Shown here: positions 22,440 through 35,170 of the stretch, in pieces
Layout: each line of letters opens with the position of its first letter
Position numbering within the stretch: position 1 is the stretch's first letter
Source: Kalmusia sp. IMI 367209
Taxonomy: Eukaryota; Ascomycota; Dothideomycetes; Pleosporales; Didymosphaeriaceae
Assembly: GCA_027946365.1 (NCBI GenBank)
Contig: JAPEUQ010000001.1
Coordinates: 2,790,001-2,854,000 of the forward strand
Length of the DNA: 64,000 nt
Reading direction: 5' to 3'
Position numbers and translations under genes: made by a program
Notes under the pieces: generated by a model
Told to the model about the DNA's origin: nothing
What the model saw: only the letters and a program-made list of their open reading frames with translations
The model's database searches: none

Positions 22440-25400
22440 ATGGCCGGTACTCCGCAACAACTGAAGAGGAAAAGAGAAGGCGCTGAGCCGCAGAGGAAGA
22501 AGGCGAAAGTGCAAGGCAAGGCCAAAACAGTCGCAAATGGGGAAGTCAAAGCTGCGACGCCCGTAAAGAACAAGGCTGCTATACCTGAGGCCAATGCTGC
22601 ACCGAAATATGCAGCAGGCTCAGAATCGAAATCTAAGCAAAAACAGCCACAAAATTTCCAAGGCAACGGAACACCTGCGAACCCGTCTGCCGATACGCCG
22701 TCGAGCTCGCTCAAGCAGGAGAAGAAAAAGCTAAAGGAAGAAAAAGAAAAGGAGAGCGATGAGTCAGATGTGGTAGTAGTGCCGACCGAACAAAGTGACG
22801 CTGCTCACAATATTGGGGAAGAGGCTTCAATTCGCACGGAGGCAACCGAAGAGAACCAGCAACTGGTTATTCCTGAGGATAGGAAGCTTAAGAAGAAAGA
22901 CAAGAGATCTGATCCTTGGTCACTCTCTTCCCCTCAAGGCGGCTGGTTCTTGCCCCACGATCCCGTGTTTTCCCCCGACGAAAAACATCTGCTCCTCGGA
23001 AAACTGAAATATTTGGAAGTGTACGCAACGGATACCTCATTGCTCACTAGGGCATTGCATCTTGGTGGTTCGGGCGTAGCTCTAGCCTATGCCATCTCTT
23101 CCACCAACTCCGACCTCGTTTATGTCGCAGATTCGTCCGGCACAATCACACTTTGGAACTGGACAAATGGCTCCAAAATTGGCCGCTGGAGCATTGGAGC
23201 GAATGTGCGACACTTGACTGTTGTGGAGCAGCCCAAGTCTTCTCAAGATCTTGTCTTTACCCACGAGGAGGACGATCAGAAACATTTTGTTAATGTGCAT
23301 TCCCTTAGGACTGGGTCTGATGCATCGAAAACTGAGCTGAAGCTGTTATTGAAGACAAGCCGACCCATCACCGAATTGCAAGTTCTGCTGCAAGGTAAAA
23401 TAATTGTTCTCAGCACAGACAATTCCATCATAATCGGGAAGCGCCGGAAGTTCAACAATTGGGCATTGCAGGACTTCGAGTATACTTGGAGAGAATTTGA
23501 AACTTCCAAGCGCATCACTACCTTCAGCGCTTTTGTACAAACATCCGACAAGGACGGAAAGAAGAAGACACAGGAGAGGGATCATCTCGACCTTGCGTTA
23601 GGAGACGAAGAAGGTGTGATATACCTTTTTGAGGATATTATTACAAGCTTCGCTGCTATAGAAAAAAGCCAGAAAGGTGAATCGAATGCGAAGATCGGGC
23701 CAGAGAGCTTGACGCCGCAGCGACTACATTGGCATAGGACTACTGTGGGATCAATCAAATGGTCGCTAGATGGTAGGTTTCTCATTAGTTCAGTGAAGAA
23801 TGTCTCGGCTGACCAATATAGGCAATTACTTGATTTCTGGAGGCGATGAGACCGTTCTGACGATATGGCAGCTATCCACTGGAAAACAACAGCACCTCCC
23901 TCACCTGACTGCGGCAATAGAGAGTGTTGTCGTCTCCCCATCCGGCGCTTCGTACGGTGTGACCCTGGCGAATAATTCCGTAATTGTCTTGTCTACATCA
24001 GAACTCAAAGCCAAAACAAACATTGTCGGTATCCAGAGCCGGAGGATCGGTCACAACAAACTCCTTCATAGACTTTCCGATCCCCATTTATCACCTAGAT
24101 TGTTCAATCCAGTCGCCATGGAAGTCGATCCGAAGCACATCAATCATATTGCGTTAGTCACGCCGTCATCGCAGCCCCGACACAGGGCTGCAAATTTATC
24201 GGAGCCATACATTCAAACATTCGATATTGCCAATCAACGACCCGTTGCACGGCAAGCCTTGACACGTAACAATGCCACTGATCCGAACATGGGACCCCAA
24301 GGCAGGCCTATCTTAGAGCCCAGCGTCAATTTGCTCCGAATTAGTCATGATGGGGCATGGCTCGCTACTGTTGACGAATGGACCCCCCCAGTTGCCGACC
24401 TAACGTATATTGAGGAAGGTATACCAGCTTTCAACACAGAAGAGCGAGCGCTACGCCGCGAAGTCTATCTGAAGATATGGCGACGGGATGAGCAAAATGC
24501 ACAGTGGGTGCTCGATGCACGCATTGATGCTCCTCATTTTATCGAGGGAGTATCCGCACACGCTCGCGTTCTTGATCTTGTTGCTGACCCTTCTGGTGCT
24601 GGCTTCGCTACTCTTGGGGAGGACCGCGTGGTACGCATCTGGAGACCAAAGACTCGGATGCGGGATGGTGTGGTAGTTCGAGGCGCAGATGCTCAGGGCC
24701 TTGTCACCTGGTCTTTGGACCGCGCGATCATGCTTGCCGATAAGCTTGATGCCGACGAATCTAACGACGCTTTACAACAGACCACAATACGTACATCCCA
24801 GCTGGCTTTCTCTGCGGACGGATCCGTACTTGCTGCTGGCGTGTCATGGGTATCAGACGTAGATCCAGGGGTTGTCCATATCATCGACACTGACAACGGG
24901 ATAATCCAGCGCTCAATCACTGAAATCGATGCGACCGCCCTTTCCGGATTAGCTATTGTAGGACGTTACTTGGTATTAGTCGGGAGTGCCGTCGCGGTTT
25001 GGGATATGATTGAGGACCAGCTCCTCTACTGCATTTCAAACAAGACACTTGGAGTAAGAGTAGCCACGCATAGTCAACTATGGCGCCTCGCGACCAACGA
25101 GGAGGACGGTACCTTTGCTATATCGGCACCGCGGCTTGAGAAAAAGCAACCAGACGACGAGCGATTATCGAAGGTCTCTACTAGGATTACAGTATTCAAC
25201 CCCAACTCTTCTGAGCCACTTTGGCAATGCAGAGTCCCGGACGTTGTCTTAGGTCTTGTGGCTGCAAAAGGAAGTAGGGGTTTCATCGCGCTCGACACGT
25301 CGTCGAACGTCCGAATCATTAGCCCCACAGCCGCAACCCTACAACTTCCTAGCCCGCCACCTGAGTCTACGTCCGATTTTCCCACTGAGAGTATGGACGT

Positions 25401-25647
25401 TGAAGAGGAAGATGCAGAAGATGATGAGCAGGAAGAACAGCAGACGGGCACCGACTTGCAGCTCGATGCAAGTGAGGAGATATTACAAGCCTCAGAAAAT
25501 GACAAGCCCGTCGTCAGACCGGAGCAGCTACAGCAAATATTTGATAGCGGGCCTTCGCATGCATTGCCTCCTGTCAGAGAACTTTTCGATGCTGTGGTAG
25601 GTCTATATGGACGGAAGCCAAGAGTAACTGCGACTGGTGCGGCATAA
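22440..25647 (+). CDS. NAN1: U3 snoRNP WD-repeat protein Utp17/Nan1 (WDR75)
   Basis: Two exons, 22440..23772 and 23822..25647, giving 1052 residues. The N-terminus is Lys-rich with a nuclear-localisation pattern (LKRKREGAEPQRKKAK). WD-type blades follow from about residue 160: WSLSSPQGGWFLPHDPVFSPD, VYVADSSGTITLWNWTNG, LDLALGDEEGVIYLFEDI, WSLDGNYLISGGDETVLTIW and FATLGEDRVVRIWRPK. The closing tail is acidic (VEEEDAEDDEQEEQQ). The domain order matches Nan1, a t-UTP subunit of the small-subunit processome that links Pol I transcription to early 18S rRNA processing in the nucleolus. The intron is supported by the restored WSLDGNYLISGGDE block. Confidence 0.9.
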
Positions 25648-26713
25648 CGGTAATGAGGATTCAGAGGGACGAATGAACCCTATGTAGAAATACAATCTCC
25701 GCGTCTCGTCCAAGACGTATTACATACGCTTTTTGAAGTGCTTAGAATAAGCTGGAGGCCTGGTGCGCAGCCCTACTCCTGGCGGAGATTTGGCGATCTG
25801 TAGGAGCCCGCGCCAACGGGAAGTAATTGCCGGTCCTAAACAACAATGATCAAGCGGTCGTAACAGAACACGATGCGGTGCAGTGCTCTGCTATAGGACA
25901 CAGCAAACCTACCCAATTATTGTCACCTAACGAATAGAGCGCAGCAGTTAATATAAGGTTGTTGAAGAGATCGTCGCCAATCGCTCAACTCCAGTACTAG
26001 CGCCTGCACGCCATGGCCTTCCATCTTCCCTCTCAAACAAGCCTCTCCGCTTCCCAGTCGCGCGCTATTGCTACCCGCAGAGCACACTTGGGTTTCTCTG
26101 TTCCTGAGCTCTACACTTTTGTACTGCCAAGTAGAATAGCTTACCGGAGGTCGCTATAGCGAAGACTTGAAACTTCCGACAGGCATGGCGTCCACCCAAA
26201 CAGCCACAGCCCCCAGCGTTTCGCTTCCCTCTGCGCCACGCTGCGTAAAAACTTCAGGCAGAGCATTCGCGCTTATTGGTCCGTCACATGGACAGCTCCC
26301 CTGCTACCTTCCTGCCACGGGCTCGCGGACTCCGGACTGGTTGGCCATTCTTCAGACGAAACACGAGCGTCGCCTATTAAGGCATGTGCGCGAAACAACA
26401 CCACCACTCATTGTGCTCCGTGCCTGACAGGCCCTGCTCTCGGGGGATTTAGCTGGGGGCTCGTGAGTGCAAGAGAGCAAATTGGGAGAGGCGCTGGGCG
26501 CGACATGGAATGGTTAACTGCGGGTACGTCCGATTAGGCGTGCGGGTATCATGCGCGCAGCTTGTGGAGTCTGGGCGCGTGTTTGGGTATATACCTGGGC
26601 GATCTGCAAAGTATGGAGGGGGCACAGTTGAGAGCGAGGTCTTTCAGAGTTACTTTCTTGGGTCCAGAGGACAGGACTTGCCGGTCAACAGTTTTTAAGA
26701 AGAGATCGTCAGT
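25648..26713. other. Intergenic spacer
   Basis: About 1.07 kb between UTP17 and the PLC-like gene. An 86-codon open frame at 26167 shows no resemblance to a known protein. No RNA gene or repeat was seen. Confidence 0.45.
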
Positions 26714-28168
26714 ATGGGTTACGGTATGCTTGCATGCACACAGACGTTGTCGAGGAGCGATGAGTACTGACATGTCATAGGCGGGTACCTAACTCTCCTC
26801 AATGGCTCGCCAAAGGACTGGACAGTGAGTAGCCAGCATGCTTATCAGATGGATGCTTGGGACTGGCCGACTGTCAAGGCTGGCACCGCTGCGAAAGTTT
26901 ACGTGGAATGGGGCCAGAAGGGAAGCCAGAAAGACGATGCAGGCGAGGCGTACTACAGCATTGCTGATACTGCCGACACTTTCCAGGTCATTGGGCGCAA
27001 ACCAGATGACTTCCATATCACCATAAATATGGACAACATGGCGACGAAGCAGAGTCCCAAGGGATCTCAAATCGACCTTGGATTCCGACACGACGCTGCA
27101 ATAGATTTTATTGTGAGCACCGACGAGTTGGGCGATTGGTGGTCCAACACTGGAGATCTCACCGACTGGATGCAACAAAGCCTGGGAACATTGGGCAACA
27201 GGACGCTGAAGCAGATTGCTATGCCTGGATCGCACGACGCTGGTATGAGTGAGTTCGATCCAGGAACCGTCGGCGCGCACTTCTCCAACAGTCAGACACA
27301 ATATTTAAACTTCTATGACCAGCTCGTAGCTGGATCCCGATACTTTGATCTGCGACCGGTGATTTCAGGCGGAGAGTTTAAGGCAGGCCATTACTCCGAG
27401 ATTGAGGATATCTGGCTGGGTGGAAACGGAGCAAAGATTTCAGACATTATCAATCAGGTCAACGACTTCACGGCAAAGTACAAGGAACTCGTCATCATCA
27501 ACCTGAGCCACACGCTCGACACGGATAACGACTACAAGGAGCTGAACCAAGATCAGTGGAACAAGCTCTTCGACCAGCTAAAGGGAATCAACAACCGCTT
27601 TACCGTCGAAAACCCAGACAAGCGCGACTTCTCCGGTGAGACACTGGGGAGCTTCATCACAGACCGCGCCTCTGTCTTCATCATCGCACAGCTTCCGGGC
27701 GGCATCGAGCTAGGCGACTACGCGAACCAGGGCTTCTTCCACCAGGACAACTTCCCCTTCTACGACTCATACTCCGAGTCCAACGACGCCGAAAAGATGA
27801 AGAATGACCAGCTCGACAAGCTCAAGGCAGAACGCAACCTCGTGGCCGACGACGCCCAGCGCAAAGACAAATTTCACATTTTCTCATGGACAATGACGCA
27901 GCAAGCCGAAGATGTGCTTAACCCCGAAAATGCCATCATGAACCTTGCCGTGGAGGTCTACGACAACTTGTTCGTCGATGTTTTCAATGCTTTCACACCC
28001 GAGTCGTTCCCTAATGTGCTGTACATCGATGCGATTGGCATTCGCGACAAGCCGGTCAAGTTCCCTTACGATAAGGTGTCGGAGGTGGGCAGAAATTCGG
28101 ATATCATCAGCCTGGCAATTGCGATCAATAATGCGAAAGCTGGGCGGAACGTGTACATCACAGGGTAG
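26714..28168 (+). CDS. PLC-like phosphodiesterase (PI-PLC X-type TIM barrel)
   Basis: Exon 1 is 26714..26723 (ATG plus seven bases), intron 26724..26780 (donor GTATGC, branch TACTGAC, acceptor ATAG), exon 2 26781..28168; 465 residues. The frame before the ATG is closed by a TAA at 26696. Joined, the start reads MGYGGYLTLLNGSPKDW. The first third is a beta-rich module (YQMDAWDWPTVKAGTAAKVYVEWG). The X-box begins at LKQIAMPGSHDAGM with the first catalytic His (about residue 154), followed by FDLRPV and KAGHYSE with the second His. Fungal proteins of this kind are often of unknown substrate. There is no obvious signal peptide. Confidence 0.8.
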
Positions 28169-30561
28169 GAGTGATATCGGGTGCAGGTGAAGCGCACGGA
28201 GCGTGAGACGATAGTTCGTTTCGTTTGTAAATATAGTTTTCCTGCTGCATATACCCCATAAAGTTTCCAAATTTCGACGATCCATCTCTCCATGACGAAT
28301 CGTGCGACTTCGTTTGCGACGATCCCTAAAAACAAACATCGATGAGGGATGTACAGAATGGATTTGTCGAGGTCCGCGGGCCCGAGTAGACGGTGTACTC
28401 TGGCGTCTTCGCATCGTAAATCCTCATCCCGGACCGTTGCCGCCACCGATCTGTCTGCTACCGGGCTAATCGCGATACGCAGAGCAAGGATTACAAAAGC
28501 GCGAGTGCGAGCTTGAACGTCACCTTCCCCCGAGAGTAATGGCATCCACGTCGTTCCGAGGTCTCATGCAGTGCTCCAGGTGACCGCACCGCATGATTCA
28601 ATTCAACGCGCCGACATGCTTGCACACAACGTTACACGGCATTATCATTGACCTCTGTTTCGATAACGCCTCTGAGCAAAAATGTAGGTCGTTGTGTTTC
28701 AAAAAGATTCAAAATGTATTGGAGGCGCAAAAGGTTGCAGTTTACAGCGACAGATGAGTAGGATGGGGCACTGGATACAGCGTCGTCAACCAACGGGCAG
28801 CGGTCGAATGGTCGAATGGTCGAATGCGGAGGCATGGGAGAGACGGATAGACTTGGGCTGGGCTCGCTTGTCTTTTTCGCCGAGCGAGCGTGGCGTGGGC
28901 TAGGCGAGAATGAGGGGATGAGACGGCGCTTTACTCTTCGTATCGAGGGGGAAGTATTGATTTCGGTGCTTTCGTGCAGGGTCGATTGATGGGCTCCACA
29001 CCACCTCTTGGTATTGATATGAGAGATGAGCGCATGCTTGCGTGGAGACGTCGTCGTACGTGGTACGAGGCGGGACGTGTGAGACACGTGGTTGGATACC
29101 CGCCGTCGTAGCTATGGAATGGAAGAGGTAACATGAGGAGGGATTCGCTTGGTGTGGGAGGCTTCTCGCTTGCGCGGGACGAGACCGGGGGGAAGCGCTG
29201 GCTTCCATTCCTTCTTCAATGTTTCGTCCCGCAGGCGATTCCCGTCTCAACGCCTCATGCGCGACATGCACATCCTCACTCACTCCAGGCTGCGATCATC
29301 GATGCGCGGTCCATCACCATGCTCCACCGTTGCCAAAATAAAGCAAAACAAGCTAAAAGAAGTACGACAATACGGCAATAAACTACCCATCGCTCCTAGG
29401 TTTCTCCGCGCACTCCTCGCACGCCTAGAATAGCGGTGGAATCGCGGTGCGAGCAACAAGAGCAACGGTGCACGTCGGTAGCCGGCCTATACACCTGTAG
29501 CGTGCCGCCACAAAACACCCGGTCATTCCCAGCTCCACGTCGTGGTACCACTATGCCATGCTCCCCAATGCTACACACAGAATGTGCAATGTTCCCACAG
29601 CGTCATGGCACGCTAGGCATCCGTCTTCCAAAGTTCTTCGTCCAGTGAACTCAACACAAAATGCAGTGCGAGTGTATGACGCTGCCGAGCGGGAGCCGAA
29701 TTCATGTTGAGCGCTTGTTTGCCCACTGAATCCATCGTTGTTTCGCGCGCCCCACGTATGGGAACCCTGGCTGACGAGACGAACGAGCGCCCCCTTAGAC
29801 ACAAATATCTATCGTCGACACGAAGATTTGAAGGGGACCGTTCAAACCGAACAGAGCACTTCGAAACAACGACACACGCCTCTGTCATGCATCGGCGCTC
29901 ACCTCCGATGACAAGTTTCCGCGTCTTAACATGGAGTGGACAGCGCGGACGGCAGAATCGCTCCGTACCAAGACCGTCAGAGGTGTGAATCAATAGTGGC
30001 CAAGAGCCAGGTTCCTGCATCGATTTCGAAACTATGAGTGCCCATGCTCGTGACACCTCACAGCGCACCAATCCCTGCCCCTGCGTTCTACCAAACGCGC
30101 TCCCGACTCTCAGGGAAACCACACGGAAGCGGCAAAGCTTCAAGGCCCCACGCCCCTAAAAAGGGTACTTCACGCCAAATCTAGCGGGCTGGGCGGGAGA
30201 CAGGCCTCTCATTCACGCCGTCTTGTTGACTTGCAGGACCAGTCAAGTATAGCATCGTAAACAAGGGTAGCGAGAAGGACTAGCTCCTGCCCGCAGGCGA
30301 TCATCCAGCCTCGATCTCTCATAAAAGATGGCAAGACCCTGCCGCCACGCTTGCCTCTTCTTTTCTGCACTTTCTACCTGGTCTACTTATTCCAGCTCCA
30401 CCTACCGTTGCGTGGTGCTTTCTTGTTGGGTCAAGGAACGAGGTCGTTCGGTGCGTGGTTTGAAAACTACCGCCTGTCATTCGCTACACTTCTCCTTGCT
30501 CTTTTGAACCAATAGGAATTATTATTCCTTAATATTAATACTCATATCCACCTCGGACGAC
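28169..30561. other. Long gene-free stretch and promoter of the chitin deacetylase
   Basis: About 2.4 kb. Open frames on both strands (for example 28632..29087, 28900..29283 and 29613..30143, all minus) overlap each other and show no family resemblance. A short tandem repeat is at 28802..28825. Stress-element-like CCCCT and AGGGG words occur near 30150. A secreted enzyme gene follows, so part of this is likely an extended promoter. Confidence 0.45.
28802..28825. repeat. Three tandem copies of GGTCGAAT
   Basis: The 8-bp unit occurs three times without interruption. It lies in a gene-free region and looks like a minor microsatellite. Confidence 0.8.
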
Positions 30562-32212
30562 ATGCGTTTTTCTACCGCTGTTGCTGCCGCTGCGGTGGTT
30601 GCTCCGCTTGCCGCCGCCCATGAGGGACCGGGAATTCCCAAGATCGCTGGGTTGAACATGAAGGACTTGAAGGCGCGAAATCTGATGGACAGTCTGAGGG
30701 CCCGTGCTGCAGAGCTCACCCAGAAGTCACACGCACACGAGGAGCGCGAATTGAAGCCTCGTCAGGGTGGCACAGACGGACAGTGTGGTGGTTCATTTGG
30801 GTCATGTGCCGCAGGCTACTGCTGCAGTGGTGCAGGGTGTATGATTGGCCCCAAGTGTACTATTGTTATTGAAATTGACAATGTATAGGGTGTGGTAACA
30901 CAGGCGACTACTGCTACTCTCCCGGCTGCAACTATCAGTATGGGCCCGGATGCCCTGAGAATAAAACACCTGCCGGCGCCGATACATCAACTGTGACCAG
31001 GACGAAATCGGGATCTGTCGAGTATGGCGGCGGAGGCGTTTACCAATGCACAGTCCCAGGTACTGTGGCATTGACCTTCGATGACGGACCTTTCAAGAAC
31101 TACACCGACCACGTGCTGGACCTTTTCAAGAAATACAACGCCAAGGGCACCTTTTTCATCACTGGTAACAACATCAACAAGGGCGAGATTGATACGGATG
31201 CCGGCCACACCGCGACCATTAAGCGCATGTACAGCGAAGGTCACCAGATCGCTTCTCATACCTGGACACATTTGGACTTGAGTGCCGTCTCGGAGACGGA
31301 CCGAAAAGCACAAATGGTCAAGAACGAGATGGCTCTGCGCAACATCCTCGGTTTCTTCCCCGCGTATATGCGCCCGCCGTATAGTAGCTGCACTGAAGAG
31401 TCTGGCTGCTGGAAGACCATGTCTGATCTCGGATACCACGTAATCTACTTCGACGTCGACACAGATGATTACAACCAGCTTGAAGCCACCCAGATCCAGA
31501 AGTCGAAGGACTGGTTCAGGGGCAACATCACTGCTGGTGGTGCCACTCCTGCCAATAATGAGTGGTTGTCCATCGCGCACGATATCCACCCGCAGACAGC
31601 TTACAATTTGACCGAATACATGCTGTCTACCCTGACATCGCTAGGCTACAAGGCCGTCACTGTCGGCGAGTGCCTCGGTGACCCATCCACCAACTGGTAC
31701 CGCGGCGGCTCGGGCAGCACCAACCCCACCTCCACCAAGACGTAAGCAAGCTTTGGGGAAACGATAGCGTTGGACAGTCCGCTGATTGTTTTTTGGTCTT
31801 TAGTTCTACTGCTGCCACTGCGACCGCCACTAAGAAGGTTTCCACCGACGGTACTTGCGGCGGCACAAACGGATTTACCTGCCAGGGCTCCACATTCGGA
31901 AACTGCTGCTCGCAGTATGGATGGTGTGGTAGTACCACGGACCACTGTGGAACGGGATGCCAGCCTGCTCTCGGTACTTGCGGATCTAGCAGCCCTACCA
32001 GCACCAAGATTGCCACCAGCACAAAGACGTCATCATCGGCTACTCCCACGTCTACACTAAAGGTTTCTACAGATGGTACCTGCGCGGGTACCACTGGGTT
32101 CACCTGCAAGGGCTCGTCTTTCGGTAGTTGCTGCTCGCAGTATGGATGGTGCGGTACTACCACTGATCACTGCGGAACGGGGTGCCAGAAGGCCTTTGGT
32201 ACTTGCACTTAG
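30562..32212 (+). CDS. Secreted chitin deacetylase with three CBM18 chitin-binding modules
   Basis: Three exons: 30562..30838, 30889..31741 and 31804..32212, giving 512 residues. A signal peptide is clear (MRFSTAVAAAAVVAPLAAA). The first chitin-binding module spans the exon 1/2 junction; the donor GTATGA at 30839 is the choice that gives AGWCGNTGDYC. The NodB catalytic domain (about residues 155-365) shows TFDDGP (motif 1), SHTWTH (motif 2, metal His), RPPYSS (motif 3), YFDVDTDD and IAHDIHP (motif 5). A Ser/Thr linker leads to two closely similar C-terminal modules (NCCSQYGWCGSTTDHC and SCCSQYGWCGTTTDHC). It should remove acetyl groups from cell-wall chitin. In plant-associated fungi this can reduce recognition of chitin. 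Confidence 0.95.
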
Positions 32213-33391
32213 TTGGGTAGGTCTGATAGGACGAGTCTAGAGAATATTTCGGATGTTGAGAAGTGGTTCCATGGTTTTCTTCCGTGTATAATTGGGTTCG
32301 TTTGTGCATATGTGTAGCGAGGTTGCAGGGTCGTCGTTTATCGACGCGTTGTTTGAGCTGTTGAATACCACGGTCTGCGTTTCTCTTGCGTTGATAGTTG
32401 GTTGTGAAAAAAATAGTATGGTGAATGTGGTAAATGTGGTATTTACACACTTTCTGGCATCCAGGTTGGGATAATGGACTGTATGAGAAGCGCTTTAACG
32501 TTCATTGTATTGTGTACGCTCGGTCTATTCAATTTTACGTGATGTCAATGGCATAGATTTCATATTCTGTTGTGGCCCTGTTTGAATTCTCACCCCTTCG
32601 CTGTCCGATTGCTTATGTCGTGCATGATGCTCGGAAATGGCGCCTCCGTAGTTTCATGATCGACGCCAGGTTCGCAGCAAGGTCGAGAAGGCCACGCTCT
32701 GCGATGCACAAGCTCTAAGAAGGTGGTGTAATGAATGGAGAGACGGGAATGCGGTCGACCTAAGATGCGGCTACCAACAGGACGGCGCGGGAATCGATGA
32801 CTTCCTGACTGTGGGGAAGCTGGAGCAACTGGGGAGGCTAATCAGCCGCAAAGGGGCTAGGGGCCTTTCACATGCGCCAAGGCCCTAATTTTAACCCAAC
32901 CCGCGGATAGAGCAGGTTCCTCTGTGGCCTGAACTTTTCCTCCTGCTCTTACACCGAACAAACGCTCCAGCACACCGCACACCCGAAGACACGTACGGCC
33001 AGGACTGCTACCTGGCACTATTCACAGACACCACCCCGGACGACGATATTCTGCCATCTATGGGCTCTGCGTTCAACCAAGCGACCGCCTTTCTTACTTT
33101 CTGCGACTGCACACTGGCCGCATCTGCAGCCCCGAACTCTGTGCGCGCCTTTGGACTCTCCCAGACTGACGCGAGCTTTGCCGCGCTGCTTTGGGGACTA
33201 CTGGCGGGAGGTCCGCCTTGATCACTGGGCGGACGGTAAACCTGACTGAAGAATTATTGGAACTTGCAAGTGCGCGATCTCCTGAGGCTGCCAGCAGAGC
33301 GTCTGCTGACGCGTGCGGTTTAGAGACAAGGCCAAAATCGGTTGCACACATAGGAAAAGCCTTTCTGCGCGTCACCGATTAATCCGGCCCA
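32213..33391. other. Intergenic spacer and kinase promoter
   Basis: About 1.18 kb. The kinase-proximal part (32880-33050) is C-rich on the plus strand, probably the 5' UTR. A 63-codon open frame (33191..33382) ends ten bases before the kinase ATG and could act as an upstream ORF if transcribed; its start is not an obvious strong ATG. Confidence 0.4.
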
Positions 33392-35170
33392 ATGCCGCTA
33401 TTCACGTTTGACCACGACGACGCGCACTTGGCGGGGGAAGCCGAGCAAAAAGACATGCTCTCAGCGCCCAAGGAGGAGGCCGATTTCACCCTAGGCGACG
33501 TCGAAGGCATGGATATCGATATGCCAGCCACGCAGATTAAGATGGGCACGCCGCCCATTACTATCGCGTCCCCGATCCCGCGGCGACTTGTACAGCCGAC
33601 CGCGGACATGAAGCAGCCAGCGCACACCGACAAATTGGACTTTGACGCTGTCATGAAGAAGGCGCAGAAGAACAAAAAGAAGAAGAAGAAGAATGGCCTT
33701 AAGGCTGCACCTGCCATGAGCATGGTGCGCGGCTTCCAGACGCCTGTCACATCTGGCGGAGAAGAGTCGGATTACTCTGTCGCGACCACTCCTCGCTTCG
33801 GGCCTACTTGGTCTGCGTATCCTAGCGTCACCAGCAGCCCTGCGCTTCGCCCAACTTCTACTGCTAGCGGGGGCATCGCCAATCTTAAGCAGCAGCTTGA
33901 AGCCTTGAACATAGGCCCCCGCGTCGATTCTCTTCAGAAGTCGTGTGGCTGTCTACCAGGCCAGCTTCGATCCGGTCTCTCCAGCAATGCCAGCGTGTCT
34001 GGGTTTAGTGACAGCGATCGCACGGAAATGGAGAGCTATGAGGTCGACCTTGACGAGGACTTTGTCAGCCCCGACGTGCACTCCAAGCCATCGACTATGC
34101 TAACAAGCAATGTCGCGCGCAAGATGACGGCAGAGGATTTCGACACCCTCACCTGCCTTGGAAAAGGTAGCTTCGGCACTGTTCTCTTGGTCAAGCAACG
34201 TGCTACAGGTCGTCTCTATGCCCAGAAGCAGTTCAAAAAGGCCTCCCTCACCGTGCGCAAGAAGCTCATCGAGCAAACAAAGACTGAGCGCGCTATCCTT
34301 GAAAGCGTCAATCGCCATCCCTTCATTGTCAACTTGTATTATGCGTTCCAAGACCACGAGAAGCTCTACTTGATCCTCGAGTATGCGCAGGGTGGAGAGC
34401 TTTTCCACCATCTCGCCCAAGAGCGTATGTTCAACGAGGATACGGCAGCCTTTTACATGGCCGAAATGGTGCTTGCTCTTAACTACCTTCACCGCACCGT
34501 CGGCGTCGTTTACCGCGACCTCAAGCCCGAAAACTGCCTACTTGATGCGGAAGGCCACCTGCTCCTCACTGACTTTGGCCTCAGCAAGGTCGCCGTCGAT
34601 GAGACCTGCAAATCCATCGCCGGCACGATCGATTTCATGGCTCCTGAGGTCCTCCTCGGCAACGAGTATGGCATGGCAGTAGACTGGTGGTCCCTTGGTG
34701 CCCTTGGCTACGACTTACTCACTGGTTCGCCGCCGTTCGAAGGTAACAATCATCGCAAAATCGAGCAAAACATTTTGCACAAGAAGGTCGCTATGCCGTA
34801 CTATCTCTCGCAAGACGCAAAGGATCTACTTACTCGCTTCCTGCGTAAAGACCCCAAAAAGCGCCTCGGCTACAACATGCCCAAGGACATAAATACCATC
34901 CGCGCGCACCGCTTTTTCCGCAAGCTTGACTGGAAGAAATTGGAGGCGAGGGAATTGGAGCCGCCAATCATTCCGCTGATTACGGATCCGGAATTGGCAG
35001 AGAATTTCAGCGAGGAGTTTACAAGTGCGGCGCTTTCGGGTATCGTTAGCAGGAAGAGTGGATCTGATGGACTCGAGGACGAGTATGCAGCCATGGAAAA
35101 GGATCCCTTCGGTGGATTCAGCTTTGTGGCTAGCCAGAGTTTGTTAGATGAGCCTGTTTTTGGGTTTTAA
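33392..35170 (+). CDS. psk1: AGC-family protein kinase, Psk1/S6K-like
   Basis: A single exon of 592 residues. The N-terminal 240 residues are low-complexity with a Lys run (KNKKKKKKNG) and an acidic patch (YEVDLDEDFVSPD). The kinase domain starts at about 252: LGKGSFGTVLLVKQ (Gly loop), YAQKQFKK (catalytic Lys), YRDLKPENCLL (catalytic loop), LTDFGLSK and the activation loop KSIAGTIDFMAPEV. The C-terminal AGC tail has PLITDPELAENFSEEF (turn-motif region) and a hydrophobic motif FGGFSFV with the phosphorylatable Ser. The architecture matches fission yeast Psk1 and mammalian S6K, which act below TORC1 and Ksg1/PDK1. The Psk1 name rests on family resemblance; Sch9 and Ypk1 look less similar because C2 and other landmarks are missing. 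Confidence 0.88.
   Translation: MPLFTFDHDDAHLAGEAEQKDMLSAPKEEADFTLGDVEGMDIDMPATQIKMGTPPITIASPIPRRLVQPTADMKQPAHTDKLDFDAVMKKAQKNKKKKKKNGLKAAPAMSMVRGFQTPVTSGGEESDYSVATTPRFGPTWSAYPSVTSSPALRPTSTASGGIANLKQQLEALNIGPRVDSLQKSCGCLPGQLRSGLSSNASVSGFSDSDRTEMESYEVDLDEDFVSPDVHSKPSTMLTSNVARKMTAEDFDTLTCLGKGSFGTVLLVKQRATGRLYAQKQFKKASLTVRKKLIEQTKTERAILESVNRHPFIVNLYYAFQDHEKLYLILEYAQGGELFHHLAQERMFNEDTAAFYMAEMVLALNYLHRTVGVVYRDLKPENCLLDAEGHLLLTDFGLSKVAVDETCKSIAGTIDFMAPEVLLGNEYGMAVDWWSLGALGYDLLTGSPPFEGNNHRKIEQNILHKKVAMPYYLSQDAKDLLTRFLRKDPKKRLGYNMPKDINTIRAHRFFRKLDWKKLEARELEPPIIPLITDPELAENFSEEFTSAALSGIVSRKSGSDGLEDEYAAMEKDPFGGFSFVASQSLLDEPVFGF

Noticed and set aside
29613..30143. 176-codon minus-strand open frame in the long gap
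   Set aside because: No ordered domain pattern, no good promoter, and neighbouring frames are equally open.
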